In this document: positions 1 to 12,348 of the stretch, one piece after another | How positions within the stretch are numbered: position 1 is the first letter of the stretch | How the letters are laid out: the number at the start of each line of letters is the position of its first letter | DNA from: Prosapia bicincta | Lineage: Eukaryota > Arthropoda > Insecta > Hemiptera > Cercopidae | Direction: 5' to 3' | Length of the DNA: 64,000 bases | Assembly: GCA_036971475.1 (NCBI GenBank) | Contig: JBAIZL010000007.1 | Location: 36,146,283-36,210,282 of the forward strand | The notes under the pieces: model-generated | What the model saw: only the letters and a program-made list of their open reading frames with translations | The model's database searches: none | What the model was told of the DNA's origin: nothing | Program-made: the position numbers and the translations under genes

Positions 1-344
1 TTAAGATAAGTTTTGAAGTAAAAACCAAATTAAACAGAATAATGGACCATTGTTTCTATGGTATAAGGGCTTCAAAGCATTAAAATACCAAATAAATAAT
101 AACAAAATGTAGTCAAGTTTTTTCATTTATTTGCCAATTTATGGTAAAGTGTAATATATTAGCATTGGATTTATCTTTTCAAAATTTAACCTCGAAGAAC
201 AAAAAAAGTGTTGTCCATTAAAAAAAGTTCTGGTTTAAGGAGTTAACCCGATAAAAAGAAAATATAGAAATATTGTTTCGGGCATTCTAAGTTGTAACTT
301 ATCGTTATGGCTACTTATTTAACATTACCACCCACTGGACATCC

Positions 345-424
345 ATAGTTAATGGATTGGTATGAATCTAAACAATTTCTCACTATAGTTAATGGATTGG
401 TATGAATCTAAACAGTTTCTCAGA
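345..424. repeat. 40-bp tandem duplication
   Basis: Two adjacent 40-bp copies beginning atagttaatggattgg differ at only a few positions. They lie in the presumed intron upstream of the first exon; the rest of 1-1030 shows nothing recognisable. Confidence 0.85.
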
Positions 425-1030
425 TAGAAAAAATTAATATCAATTCTTTAAATAAAAAAAATCGTCAGTAAATCTTATAATGGAATACTGAAACCAAAAT
501 GGTTACCTTAGATAATTAAACCTTGTCAGCATACACTGTGCCTTACAAATATTATTTTTTCACATAAATGTGTCACCAGTTTCTGAATGAAACTAAAAAT
601 TAAAATCAATAAAATTATCTTCATTTAAAAATATAATGGAGTGAACGAGATATTTTAGAATGATCATAACTGAAATTTTTTTATAATATTTTGAGAATGG
701 CATTAACAACTACACTGACATCTGTAATAACATCTAAAAGAAGAATTACTGATAGATCCAAGTTGCAAGTATAAAAAGGTGGTTGGGTCAACAAGTACAA
801 AAGACAAGTACTTTTGTTTATTCCTTCTATTCATTCGTGTAGCTTCAGGAGAAGTTATGATGTAAATACCAAATTTTGACTAAATAAAGTTACATTTAAA
901 CATTTAAATCAGAATAAACTCTTGCCTTCAGTCATTTAACTTTCACCAAAAATCTTAATTGTTTACAAATATCATATTTATTAAGAAATATTCTGTAAAA
1001 TGTATGAACAGTTTTGTTATATCTCTTCAG

Positions 1031-1061
1031 AGTTTAAATCCAAGATTACCACCAAACTACG
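1031..1061 (+). CDS. InR: InR microexon, insert domain (tentative)
   Basis: This is a 31-bp candidate exon between a pyrimidine-rich acceptor (tctcttcag) and a gtgagt donor. In the only frame that stays open into the next exon it reads FKSKITTKL, then an R codon completed across the junction. That position corresponds to the poorly conserved insert domain just before the alpha/beta cleavage site of insulin receptors (FRKTFEDYL in human). The intron after it would be only 128 bp. Length and low conservation make this the weakest exon in the model; it could be a chance splice-like pair or an alternatively spliced exon. Confidence 0.5.
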
Positions 1062-1189
1062 GTGAGTTATGCTTGTTTATAAAAATAATTGCCAGTAATC
1101 TAAGCTTCAATTATTTTTGAGTTATTAAAAAAAGTCATTGTATGCGAAGAATATTTCTGTACAATGATAGGTTTCTTTTACTTTACCAG

Positions 1190-1249
1190 GACACAATTAC
1201 CAGTAAAGTATGTTGCTGATGCTGAGTCTGGTTCCTCATCAGTGCCAAG
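1190..1249 (+). CDS. InR: InR exon, insert domain before the processing site
   Basis: A 60-bp exon lies between acceptor tttaccag and donor gtaatc. It is read with one base completing the previous codon and two bases left over (phase 2), giving TQLPVKYVADAESGSSSVP. The dangling AG joins to the G that opens the exon at 13,914 to make Arg, producing SSVPRPAREKR across the junction. This matches the VPRPSRKRR context of vertebrate receptors, and that junction match is the main support for the call. The following intron is about 12.7 kb. Confidence 0.72.
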
Positions 1250-1717
1250 GTAATCTTACAAAACCTTGACTTTGCTTTTAAAAAATTGACAAGCATTGTA
1301 ATGTAAATATTGCCAGTCATACCTATGTGCTTTGGCTAGAGGTGTTTGGAATATGAATGCAGAAGCTGTTATATCACAATCATGTGAATCATATTTCATT
1401 TCTTCATCTAATTATCCTCATCTGTACGACTTGCATTGGGGGGGGATGAGTTTGCTTTTGAAATCAATTAAAAATTAGCATGCCTTTGCGGTTATGTCAG
1501 TAAAATAATGAATTTAAGTTTACCACATTAGATTTGTTAACTTCGTTTAAAATATTGAAGAAAAGAACCAAAAAAATATTTGTGAAATTTTGAAAGTTAA
1601 AAATTTCTAGATAATTTCTAAGATGATACAGATGAAACAGCTTTAAATTTAATAATTGAATTGGCTTTATACATAAGTCTATAAAATTCAGAAATATTTT
1701 ACTGGTTGTTTTATATA

Positions 1718-2677
1718 TAGTGTTCCCTCGCTATTTGAAGGGGTTACATTCTCCGAACTTACTGTGAATAATGAAACCAACTGTATATGGAAAGGGGAGA
1801 GCTACATTAACATTAGTTACAGCTATAGTATACACTTGTAATGCAGTATGGTAGATTTCCATACTACACAAGTAGTATTATTATTTTCCTTCAACCCAAA
1901 AACATGAAAGTTCTATTAAATATGTGCGGTCACACACACAGACACACATTTTCTTTATTGTTAAACACTATCCACTAATTTTTTAAAAACATTTTAGATA
2001 AAATAATCTGTTAAACACTGTTAATTTGATTTTTAGAAAATATTTTACTTTCTGCGCAGTATTTTTCTAGTTCTTTACACACTTTTTTTACATGGCGATA
2101 GTGCTTCTTCCTGCTCTCGATTAAATTTTAATGTCCATTCTAAAGAGAGATTAATGTTAGTAACGGATTCAGCTAACTGTTGCCCTAAACACACATTTCA
2201 CTGACAGATTTTAATGTTAACTTCAATGATTCATTTTTTACGACTTTTATGTATTCGTAATCCAAGATAGGCACAAGTTCGGTAAATAGTTCTTCCAGCT
2301 CTTCTTCCTTCAAATTTCGGTTCACACTTTTCAAAAGATTGTGAAGATTTCAAAACCCCAAGCAGATTTCTCCTCCTTATATAAAGAAGTTCTTTGTGAA
2401 GACATTCTTTTGCAAAACAGTTCTGTCTCAGTTTTATAAATAAGGGAGCCTATCTTTTGAGTAGAATACCTAGTAGTGTACAGTATAACGGATGTTTGGA
2501 GGATATCAGATTTCTTTGTAATAAATAACTTCAGTGATGTACAAATAAATAAGACGAGAGCACATTATGGTACAACCTGGTCAGTAACTATACTGTTTGT
2601 TGTCTTTTTTTAAAATATGATAAATATTAGCAGGATGTCCTGTAATATTGCTAACCGCGAATAGCGAGGGTCTACTG
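1718..2677 (-). mobile_element. Tigger/pogo-like DNA transposon, decayed
   Basis: Imperfect terminal inverted repeats (TAGTGTTCCCTCGCTATT at the left, AATAGCGAGGGTCTACTG at the right) are flanked by TA on both sides, the pogo/Tigger target. On the minus strand near 2,270-2,320 a stretch reads NLKEEELEELFTELVPILDY, followed by a Tigger-like C-terminal region with stops. At 960 bp it is internally deleted and cannot make a transposase. Confidence 0.75.
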
Positions 2678-5600
2678 TACATAACCATTGATGTATGCTT
2701 TTAATGTTTGCTTTTAGTCCTATTTTGATTCAGAATTTGACCCATCTGGCTTTCCTGAAATCCATTTTTTACATAAATGTCAACTTAATTCATGTCTAGA
2801 TACAGTACAAAGTGTGTTGGAGAAGTGAGTAACATTCTGTTGCATGACTGTTTTTACTGCGAGCTTTCTTCTTTCTGGGGTTGGGATACTGCAAATGCCA
2901 TTACACTGGTATATTGTGTTCAGTAGTGTGACTCCAGGATTTCAGGTTGTTATAAAAACTTGGTCTCCATACATGTTCTAACAGTATCGGTTATGTAAGT
3001 AAAATTCAGATATAACTTCGACCAGACCCTAAAATCCTGGACAAATTTCATTGTTTATCCTGGAAGAATTTTATTGTTGTTCTAGATACCATATTGGTGT
3101 TTTGTTTAATTTTTTAAAAATTATTGAGTCTGTTCATCTGAAATTCGGTTCACTTCTAACTTCTCATTTAAGTACGATTTTATGTTTAAAATTAAAAGAG
3201 ACAAAACTAATTTTCAATAAATTTATTTTGTCATAAAGGCAAAGACTTTAGTTTACATTTATAATAATCTTCTCTATTTCAGTTATTTAGAAATCAGTTG
3301 TGATGAAAAATATAGACAAGGCAGAATTTTAGAGATTGCAATGGAATTTTGACTGGTTAAGTAACACCTAGTGTACCCTTAAAGTAATATCACCTTACTG
3401 CTTTTTTTGTGGAGTTTTTTCAGTCACATACCATTTATTGTATCTTCCAAGGAAAAATTCAATTAGCAACAATCTCTGGATTTCCAAAATATTATTGCAA
3501 ATGATTTTCTGTAATGAATTTTCTACTTAATCTATAATATCATGGATGCCAGTAGCATCCCTCCTTTCACTCCACTAATATATTAATGAAATTCAGCCAG
3601 TTTTGCTTACATTTAAAAATTCTATCTGACTTGCAATAGTAAAAGGCAAAGTAAACTTGCACTCTGTGTTGCAGACAAGGTATAATGATCACGTAATAGC
3701 ATCTATTACTCAGTTTGGTAGATGCTACTATGTATATGATTCTTACTTGAAAGAACATTTCTCCAATAATTCTGTTCCATATTATAAGTGCACAAAATAT
3801 CAATGAACTCTGTAAAATAGATAGACAACAAAATTAAGAATAACACAGATAAAAACTGCTATAGAATATTTATAATAACATCCTTATGTATATTTTGAAT
3901 ACATTGTTTTGACTATCTGTAGAGAGTTTTGAGATTTGTAACCTTTTGAGGTGAGTTTTTAACTGAATTTCAAGTTTACGAATTTGGAGTGAATATCATG
4001 GTGATAATTTATAGAAACAGATTTTGTTTAAACCTATGTTCAAAAAAACAAACTTGAAATTAGTTCCTATTTCAAACATTGCCTAAATGAAAAATGCCAA
4101 ATACATTCCATTTTTGCATGAAATTTAAACATTATGGGATATCAAAGTAGAATTGAAGCAGCTGAAATTCATTTAAATTTAAAGTCACAAAACCATAAAT
4201 GGTAAAACTAAGCAACGGAAAGTTGGATGTCAGTGTGTGGCTGTTGTCATAGGATATTAAAGTTGACATTGGTATCCAGCAGTAGAGAAATAATGTTGGT
4301 GTAATAGGGATAAAAAAAAAATATTTGTGTTACAGAGCAGTAGAGATATGTTGCTGATGTCATAAGATAGTAGAGAAATATTGAGGAACTCAGAAGAAAA
4401 TGCAAAGAGGAAAGTCACGCATCGAAACTATAAATTATGAGAAGATATGAAATAGGCAGAAATAGGTGACAGCAAAAGGAGTTTAATATATTATATCTGA
4501 AAACTAAAGTAGATTATTAATCCCAGTGGTCTTCTCAATTTTTACAATAAACCCTGCACTTGTTATAACAAGTAATTTTAAAAATACTTAACTAAGTGAA
4601 TACGTAATTGCTTACCTGCTGACGCGTTTCCTCTACTGGCGGCATCGGTTAGGTGTAAAGGCTCTAACGGGAATGTTTGAGTTGTGTGTCATATAATAGA
4701 AAAGACTGTTGGCTTCAAAGTGTGTGTGATCATTTAATACATTTTCTTTATCCGTTGCGTAGTGTTTGTAGATTTCATATTTTTCTAAGGTTGTTAGTTT
4801 TTTACTCTGTTTTAATTGTGTAGAACATTTAAATCAGTGTGTATGTCTGTATGGGCGTGTTGGGTGTTTTTTAGGTGTTTTGCGTAGCTGGATTTAGGGT
4901 TTGTTTGTTTTTTTTGGGGTAATGTGTTCTTCGAAGCGTGTATAGAATGTTATAACATATTTATCGTGGGTGATGGCATTTTTACTATCTCTGTGATGGA
5001 CCTGCTGAAAACCGTGAAGCTGTGACAAATAATGTAGCCGTACACTAGTGACAGGAGCATCTACTGTAACTTGACTACCCCAAAGTTAAGTTTCTCATCA
5101 TGGTCGTTATGTAGGCGGGGGGGGGGGGAGGCACCCTCAGGTCTTGAGGCAACAACGTAAAAGTTAGATGTAAATAATGTACTTTTTTAAGTTGGGTATA
5201 ACTGAATTTTTAATAATATGACTCACGTATTCTATGCCAAACATGACCCATGCACTACCCTGCAACTTTGCTAACTACCGGCAACCAGACTTGGAACTTA
5301 ACCAGTTTATGTTGAACCAAGTCATATTGTTCATCATGTGTTTAACCTCATTGTGTTGTAGTGTCACATCACATCAGTGTGTGTGTGCTTGAGTTTGAAT
5401 CCTTACAAATAGGTGTAACATTGGACAGGTGGCTATTATGGGATTAAGATCTGGGAGGCTGACAAAATCCTGTCCCATTGTGATAGCATGCATTCTCACA
5501 GGTTTTTCTGAAGATTTATAGCTGTCACTAAATTTAGGAATAACAAAAAAGGTTAATGTTTATTGACAGTAGCTTCCTACAGACCTTTCTATCCTTATCT

Positions 5601-6770
5601 ACAACCTGGTTATCCACTACCTCCCACTCTTTGATGTTGAACCACATCTTTTCCATAGGAAAGTAAGTGTCGAGTTTGGATTCTGGTTCGAAACATGTAT
5701 CCCAAGAAATAGATCATTTAGAAAAACCAACTCCTGAGTTTATAATAAAACCAATTAGCCACCTAAAAGCCCTTTATGCTTGTATCAGTGTCATGGATCT
5801 ATTGAGAGACATTGTAACTTAGAGACTATATTAGAGTTATACACTAATGAAACATAGTTTATATAAAAGAAATATAAATGCTAATTGGAAAATAACATTT
5901 TTTATTTTGAAATAATTTGATTAATATTTATAAGCTTATTTAAAAGTACATGTTTTGAATTTGTACACTTAAATCTATATATATCCCAGTCTAGGGTTTT
6001 GTATGGCCCTCACTTGCTGTCATCTTGGTGGTATTTCCTTACCGATCTGTCCTCTGCTCCCGATGTCAGTCTCTATCCCTTTTAGAAAAATTCTAAATAA
6101 ATCCTTGATTTTCATTGAAGTCTTTAGGGACAGGGATTTTCATGACCACATGCAGGGTATTAACAACAGGCATGCTGTGAAACAATACTTTTCAATCATA
6201 TCATACATATTGTGTTGAATAATGGTTGCATCTTCTAGAATTGTAAAATGTGTTGTGGACTGTAGACAAATCTTGCTTGAAATGTTTTTTGTTTCAGATA
6301 ATTTGTTTGATTAAAGTTTTTTATAGCAGATTACCCTTCTGTTTACAGTGTCAAAAGTAGTTGATAATAACTACATGCTTCCTTGTGTGTTTGTGAAAAC
6401 CAGTTTGTTTTTCTGTAGATCTTGTACAAAGTATACCGTATATGTGTAAAGTAATCATGGATGTGTGAAATAAATTTAATATTAGTTGCAGTGATAGTTT
6501 GAATTTGGAGAAAGTAGAAATAATTAATATTTTTATTTATATTAAATAAAAACAACCTCTTACCACAAATTCTTGTTTATATTGTATTTAATATAAACAT
6601 TTACGCCACAGTTTACGCCTTCAAGTTGTTAATATTTTTATTTGCCTAAAACTTGAGATTTTCCCAAAAGCTTTTTACTGCAAACATGATGATAAAATAA
6701 TTGATGGAACTAAGAGAAAGTCTTCCTTGTCCATTAGAAAATTGAAACAAAATAAATTTCATTATTGATA
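2678..6770 (+). other. Intron sequence without recognised features
   Basis: AT-rich intron of InR. It includes a poly-G run at 5,117-5,128 and moderately GC-richer sequence at 4,610-5,700. No exon with a matching phase, RNA gene or transposon end could be supported here. Confidence 0.5.
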
Positions 6771-7190
6771 TACGAGGTGTGTTGAAAAAATACCAGGAAT
6801 GTTTAAATTTCGCACGTTTGGAGAGTCCGATTGTCAAATTGTTTTTTATTGTGTTGGTATACATCCCCCTGAAGTATGACACAATTTTCAGCTGTATTCA
6901 TTGTTTACTTTATCTATGGCAGCTGCTAAGGTTAGACGTGTTTACATGAGCTCAGCAATTTTCGATTTTTAAAAAAATGGATCAAAGAATTTGTATTAAA
7001 CTTTGCATAAAAAATGAAATAAGGCATAACAAAGTGTGCAAAATGTTAACAGAGGCCTTTGGTGAGTCTGCTATGGAAAAAACAAGTATTTACGTTTGGT
7101 ATAAGCGTTTCCAAGATGGCCGCAAAGACGTTGACAATAACGAACGATACAGTCCAACCAGACTCATATCATGGGGGAAAGCCTCTTTTT
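6771..7190 (+). pseudogene. mariner transposon, 5' fragment
   Basis: The left end has a mariner-type terminus (tacgaggtgtgttgaaaaaa) next to TA. About 200 bp downstream an ATG at 6,977 opens a reading frame whose first 59 residues (MDQRICIKLCIKNEIRHNKV ... SIYVWYKRFQDGRKDVDNNERYS) match the N-terminal helix-turn-helix of mariner transposases. Similarity stops abruptly near 7,160 and no right terminus or DDE region is found, so this is a truncated copy. Confidence 0.8.
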
Positions 7191-7829
7191 GTTTTGTTTG
7201 AACATAAAGGTCATTTGCCATGATCCTTTACTACCTGTCACTATTGTGTTTATTTCACCTTTAGACTTCAAGAATGTGTAATTTAATTAATGAAAAAAAA
7301 AATCAGTTATTGAGATAAACAAAATTGTATGTTAAATAATACAACTATTATAGTATATAAGAAACTGACAGACACTTGATGCAATGAACGCAGTCATCCT
7401 ATATTGCCATCTAAAAAGTGTTATTTTGATCATAATATAATGCTATATATAGGTCTGGAGTCTATCAGGATAGGTTTATTTGAAATATACATTCCAACAC
7501 TCATATTACAGTGATCTTCATTACACTGTTTTCTATATAAAACTGTACTATTGACATGTACAGGAATTTTAATTTCAAAATAAATACATGAAACTATTGA
7601 TAAACAGAGAGGAAATCTACAATACTTGTTTAAACAATCTGTCAAAAAATAACATAGGTGTATAAAAAAAACATGAAATTTACTGAAACTCAATTTTATT
7701 ATTTTAAAAACTGAAGTAAAAACTATGTCATCATAGTTCAATCTGACAAACCCCATCAGAAACTTTTGTCCTTTATTAAAATATAAAGTCTATTTGCCAT
7801 ATATTCTGATTATCTACTAGCTATCAATA

Positions 7830-8586
7830 AGGCTGTTTCAAAAAGAATAGCCAGATTTTAGCTGTTAAATTATTGAAAGAAATGTCAAGTAACTAAAACA
7901 GTACCAGCTATAAAAGCATAGTCTAAAAGTTTCAGAAAATTCCCACTTTAGGTCTACGCTAGTACTGGCCTTGAGCATACTGCCAGTCTCTTGTAGTATG
8001 GCATCTACATAACACAAGACTTTTCGCATTGTTTTATTTAAACTCTAGGACAGAGGTCTCCAACCGTTTTTACTCAAGGGCCACATCGAAAACATTTGGA
8101 GGGCTGGCAATATTTCAGGGCAGAAATTCTAATCCCCCCCCCCCATACACCCACGACGTTTTTTCTAATCAAGAGCTCAGTGGTGGCTTTTGAGATTTTC
8201 TTGTTTAGTTTTTTACTTGTTTACAGCTAGTTTTACACTTATAGAGAAAAACGTGGTAGGTGAGAGACGATGACTGTACTCATATTTAATAGTAAAAATG
8301 CTTAAAAGGAAATATACTTCCAAATAATTTTTTTCAGTAAGCTAGCTTTCATCTGTTCGGAAAAAACTGTTTACGGGTCGATGTGGCTCGAGGGCCATAG
8401 GTCGGAGACCCCACAGGATATAATATATACCCCACAGGATAAACTCGTTTATGTCCCCTCCCTTAGCATGTGATATTAATGAGAACTTCAATGAGTAGCC
8501 TCAGTCGGAGAACAGGCATTCCACATTGTTGGGGCTGAAGATCTGAAGGGGCGTTTTGAGATCTGGTCATTCTTTTTAAAACATCC
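7830..8586. mobile_element. TA-flanked inverted-repeat element
   Basis: Left end AGGCTGTTTCAAAAAGAATA and right end ATTCTTTTTAAAACATCC form imperfect terminal inverted repeats of about 27 bp, each next to TA, as for Tc1/mariner-class insertions. No transposase is recognisable. A hAT-like MITE sits inside it, so this element is the older one. Confidence 0.6.
8051..8412. mobile_element. hAT-like MITE, nested
   Basis: CAGAGGTCTCCAACC at the left and GGTCGGAGACCCC at the right are inverted repeats of the hAT type. The subterminal ACTCAAGGGCCACATCGA and its complement near 8,375-8,395 extend the symmetry to about 40 bp. No clean 8-bp target duplication remains. It contains a poly-C run and no ORF. 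Confidence 0.65.
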
Positions 8587-9070
8587 TATATTTAATTTAT
8601 TTTCCCTTGACAATACTTATTGTGGGTAAATAAGTACCAAACTAGAAAGGGAAAGTTTAAACAATGTGTCTAGATCAAATTTTAAAACAACATATGCTAT
8701 AATGCAAGTATTTTATTTAAAATTTGACATTGAATTGGCAGTGGTTGTTTAAACTGTATTATGTTTATTAGAATGATATTAATTTACTCATTTGATTTGC
8801 AAAAACAAATCAGTAGATATGAAAAGCTGTTGACCTGAATTAACCTTTATAGGAAGTACTGGAGCACAAGGATTTGTTCTAAAATCAGACATAGGACCGA
8901 TGGTTCTATAGTAGTTTTAACCATATTGTTTCTATTAATAGGAAGAAACATAATTTATTTTACCAAATTTAACATCTGTTTAGTGTTGTATATTGTTTGT
9001 CTAAATACATGTGTGACGTAATCATTGAAACAAAGAACTGCTCAACAGTTTCTAAGGTTTCAACTAAATG

Positions 9071-9476
9071 TATAAAAACCCACTAACTAGAATATAAAAA
9101 TCTTTTATTTTACTACAGTAGAGTCTCGAAATTCCAAGTCTCGATTTTTCGAGCTTACGTTGAATTCGAGCCTATTTCTATTTGAGCCTATCCTATCTAT
9201 TAGAAAGAAAACTATGAATTGGGCTTCCAAGAAGTGTTCATATAAAGTTTTATAAACTTGTTTTGTGCATTCTTAATTATATTTGGGTTTGTTACAACTC
9301 CTAAGTTTTCTAACGCACAGGAAGGTATTTCCGTGTAATCCGAGGGGGTCTTGGTACCATTTACCTCGAATTATCGAGACTACTGTTTTATGTATTTCAG
9401 AAGTGTAATCAAAATGTACGTAAAGTATTTGTAGTAAAATAAAAGATTTTTATACTGTGGTTAGTAGGTTTTTATT
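9071..9476. repeat. Long imperfect palindrome around a MITE
   Basis: Arms at 9,071-9,117 and 9,430-9,476 are reverse complements with roughly six mismatches; the inner 25 or so bases are identical. They enclose the pogo-type MITE at 9,116-9,385. Confidence 0.8.
9116..9385. mobile_element. Tigger/pogo-type MITE
   Basis: Terminal repeats CAGTAGAGTCTCGAAATT and AATTATCGAGACTACTG, with TA on the left side, mark a 270-bp non-autonomous pogo-type element. There is no coding capacity. Confidence 0.7.
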
Positions 9477-9660
9477 TTAGTTTAAATAAGTCAACAGTGA
9501 TTAAGAAATTTATCAATCTTTTAACTTATCCTTGTGGTTGAGAAATAATGTCTAAAAAATCTTACTGGTGTAACAAAGCCTTTAATGTTTTTGTTTCTTT
9601 TTATTAGTCATCTGCAGTGATTATACACACATTTGCAAATGCTAATTTTTATTGCATTAA

Positions 9661-11463
9661 CCCTACAACTGGCAGTCAAAAATCCTGTAGTGGCGCGGTG
9701 TTTTTACCCCACCGTAGTAGCTTTTTTTAAAATACGTCAAAAAAAAAGTTAAATAATTATAGTGATGTATAATATATCAAATTAATCACAAAAATGCACA
9801 GAATAAAACTATCATAAGGAAATATGTGACTCAACATTTTATTTCCATGGTTACAGCTCTAGAAAAAAAATTTCATATTTTGAAAGCACAAATTTTGGTT
9901 TTTGACAGTCTATCACTAAGAATCACAAAAGAATACACAAAACTTAACATATACAAAATAAAGCTAACTTTATGTAGAAAAAAAAGGTTCCAGTCATGTG
10001 TACACTTATTTCTAACGGGTAAAAAGTTATATTCACAAACATATATCCAAAACAACACCGAAAAAACGGTCAGTTTAGTCGGATTCCTCGGATTCAGAGA
10101 CTTTCCTTTTTTTTACAGACTTAGTAGGCCTGTAAAAGTGCTTCAGTGTTTTGTAACAAATTGGGTGTATGCCTACATTGCATCCAGGGCACCAGTATAC
10201 ACTTTTGACCCTCTTTACATCTTTTTTATCTACACAAATTGCACAAACACGGTATTTGCGTACGGGTAAGTGCTCCAAGAAATGTTCCCTATTACTAGTA
10301 TTTTTTGGTAGGCCTACTTACAGACAAATGATAGATGGACTTGCACTATTGTCTACCCCTCCCATATTGTGATTATATCTGTCAATCATGATTTGTTTCA
10401 CTGCCTGAAGACCAATGCTTGCTTCTTATCATCTTATCCTCAGCATGACAGCCGGTACTAATCAAGTAAACTGGTTTACGGCTTTTCTTCTGTTTATATT
10501 TGACCAATAAAACTTTGCCTCTGTAGGGCCTATACCGGTAATAAACACTTTTTTCAATTCCTAAATTCACATTCTTTACATTTACAGGCAGATCTTTAGT
10601 ATTTTTATTGACAGTTCCTGTCAAAAAAGTATTTCTTGAAGCTAGTTCTTGGGCAAGAGGCAGTTTTGTATACCAGTTATCAGTAAAAACATGGTATCCC
10701 TTATCAAGGAGTTGACAAATTTGCAACCCATTGACAACAACTTTTTGTGTAAAAGGATCATCTCCATTAGCCAAAAAATCTTTCCCACTGTATAGTGAAA
10801 CATTTAGTATATAACTGGAGTCACTATCACATGTCTCAAATTTTTTTATACCGAATCTGCTGTTTTTTCTTAGGTAGGTACTGTATAAATTTGCAGCGGT
10901 TCTTCATTCCTATCAAACTTCCATCTATCGAAATGTTTTGTTTGGGTATGAAATAATTTTTCATTGCAGCATTCATATGATCAAGAAGAGGCCAGGGATC
11001 GTAGCCCGGTTGACCCCGACGTCTTCCGGTATTTTTTCTACATCTGAAATGTCACTCCAACTATCAGCATCATCACTATCACATTCTAATAGTTCCCTAA
11101 TGTCACTTGAAGTAAGGTGTCCATGATTATATTACAATAAAACAGATCAACAACCTTAGTGCACAACAAGCAACAAAGACGGGAGCATATACGTCAAAAA
11201 CGTAAACATTACGTCAGCTCACAGCTGTCTGTTTGTCGGGAGATATTTAGCAAGGCCATAGACGTAAAAATATTCTGGGTGAACATAAAATGAAAGTCCA
11301 CATCCTTTTGAAACTAACTGTGTAATGTACTACGCAAACTGATTATTAGATGCCGAGAAAAACATCGATTATAAAGCAACCGTTCGGTCGCCGTGTAAGA
11401 CGGCGATGCCACTCCACGTAAAGCGTCTGTCGCCGTCTAATGCGGCGATTGCCAGTTGTAGGG
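9661..11463 (-). mobile_element. piggyBac transposon, 1.8 kb
   Basis: Both ends carry the same terminus (CCCTACAACTGGCA, inverted at the right) and both are flanked by TTAA (9,657-9,660 and 11,464-11,467), the piggyBac target duplication. The subterminal DNA, especially the right side, is rich in CGCCG repeats. Transposase remnants run on the minus strand. The perfect TTAA and near-identical ends suggest a fairly recent insertion of an already defective copy. Confidence 0.92.
10075..11126 (-). pseudogene. piggyBac transposase, broken
   Basis: Three separated minus-strand blocks are recognisable. Near 11,120-11,000 there is an acidic N-terminal stretch (ELLECDSDDADSWSDISD). Near 10,980-10,870 is NISIDGSLIGMKNRCKFIQYLP, corresponding to the SIDEGMI segment of DDE_Tnp_1_7 transposases. 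The open block 10,382-10,774 has VFTDNWYTKLPLAQELASRN, the conserved DNWYT region. The block 10,075-10,278 encodes a C-terminal cysteine cluster (CAICVDKK ... CPGCNVGIHPICYK) typical of piggyBac. Frameshifts, stops and a missing middle part leave no full-length protein. Confidence 0.85.
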
Positions 11464-12016
11464 TTAATGAATTTTTTTAAAATTTTTATAATGTAATAAT
11501 GTTTGTAATTGTTCTTAGAAGTACTATGCAACTTCATATCTGTAAAATGAAAAGGAAGTTTTACATGTGTTATATTGTTAGGTTATGTGTTTCAAAATTT
11601 TAAATTTTTTGAACATCAATGCAAATCAATTTTTTTACACTGTGTCTATAACTGCCTGCATCACCAGGTAAAATTTCCTTTTTACTAGCAATTAGTCCTG
11701 AGTTCAATATAAATACTAGATATGTAAAATAAAATGTAACCAATAGCTTAGTTTATTCCTGTCAATACAGAGTAGTTTTTTCAACCTGTAATTTTCCTTT
11801 TGTTTAATTTTCTTTCATACCTATGCACACTTGGAAAATTGAATTAGTTAATGTTTTATTATTAATTATATAGTTTCATTGATTCAGTTTTAAAAAAAAT
11901 TTCAAGTAGATATTAGTCTGTAAGTTAGAATCATATAAACACTTCATACTCAGACTTACAATTAGTGTGTGTAAAGTTTATTTAAGACATATTGAGTTTT
12001 ATAGGAAACTTATTAA

Positions 12017-12344
12017 CCCATTCGCTTACAATGACTGCAATCCGCCATCACGACCCAGTGTGCCTAAATTTACTTTAGGATAATTGAAATAAAAAAATAA
12101 AATTTGATATTTTTCATTGAAACATTTTAGTTTTTTACATATTATCAAATTATAAAAGAAAAGATTTATAAATATTAGTATATATTTTGAAAGTAGATGT
12201 ATTTGTGAATAAAAAAATAACAATAGGTTCCATAAGAAACATAAATATGAACTGAAAAAAGTAATCAACAAAAACCTTAAAAATGGTCTAAAAAATTAGT
12301 TTTTTATGGCTCAGTCGGTGTAAAAAAAATTGTAAGCGAATGGG
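12017..12344. mobile_element. piggyBac-type MITE with TTAA duplication
   Basis: CCCATTCGCTTACAAT at the left and its exact complement ATTGTAAGCGAATGGG at the right are flanked by TTAA at 12,013-12,016 and 12,345-12,348. The 328-bp element has no transposase and its ends differ from the 9.7-kb piggyBac, so it was mobilised by a different relative. Confidence 0.88.
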
Positions 12345-12348
12345 TTAA

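Noticed and set aside
5117..5128. Poly-G run as a functional G-quadruplex
   Set aside because: A single homopolymer run lacks the four-tract pattern needed and has no nearby gene feature.
9826..10269. Plus-strand 147-codon ORF
   Set aside because: Lies antisense to piggyBac transposase remnants and has no family resemblance.
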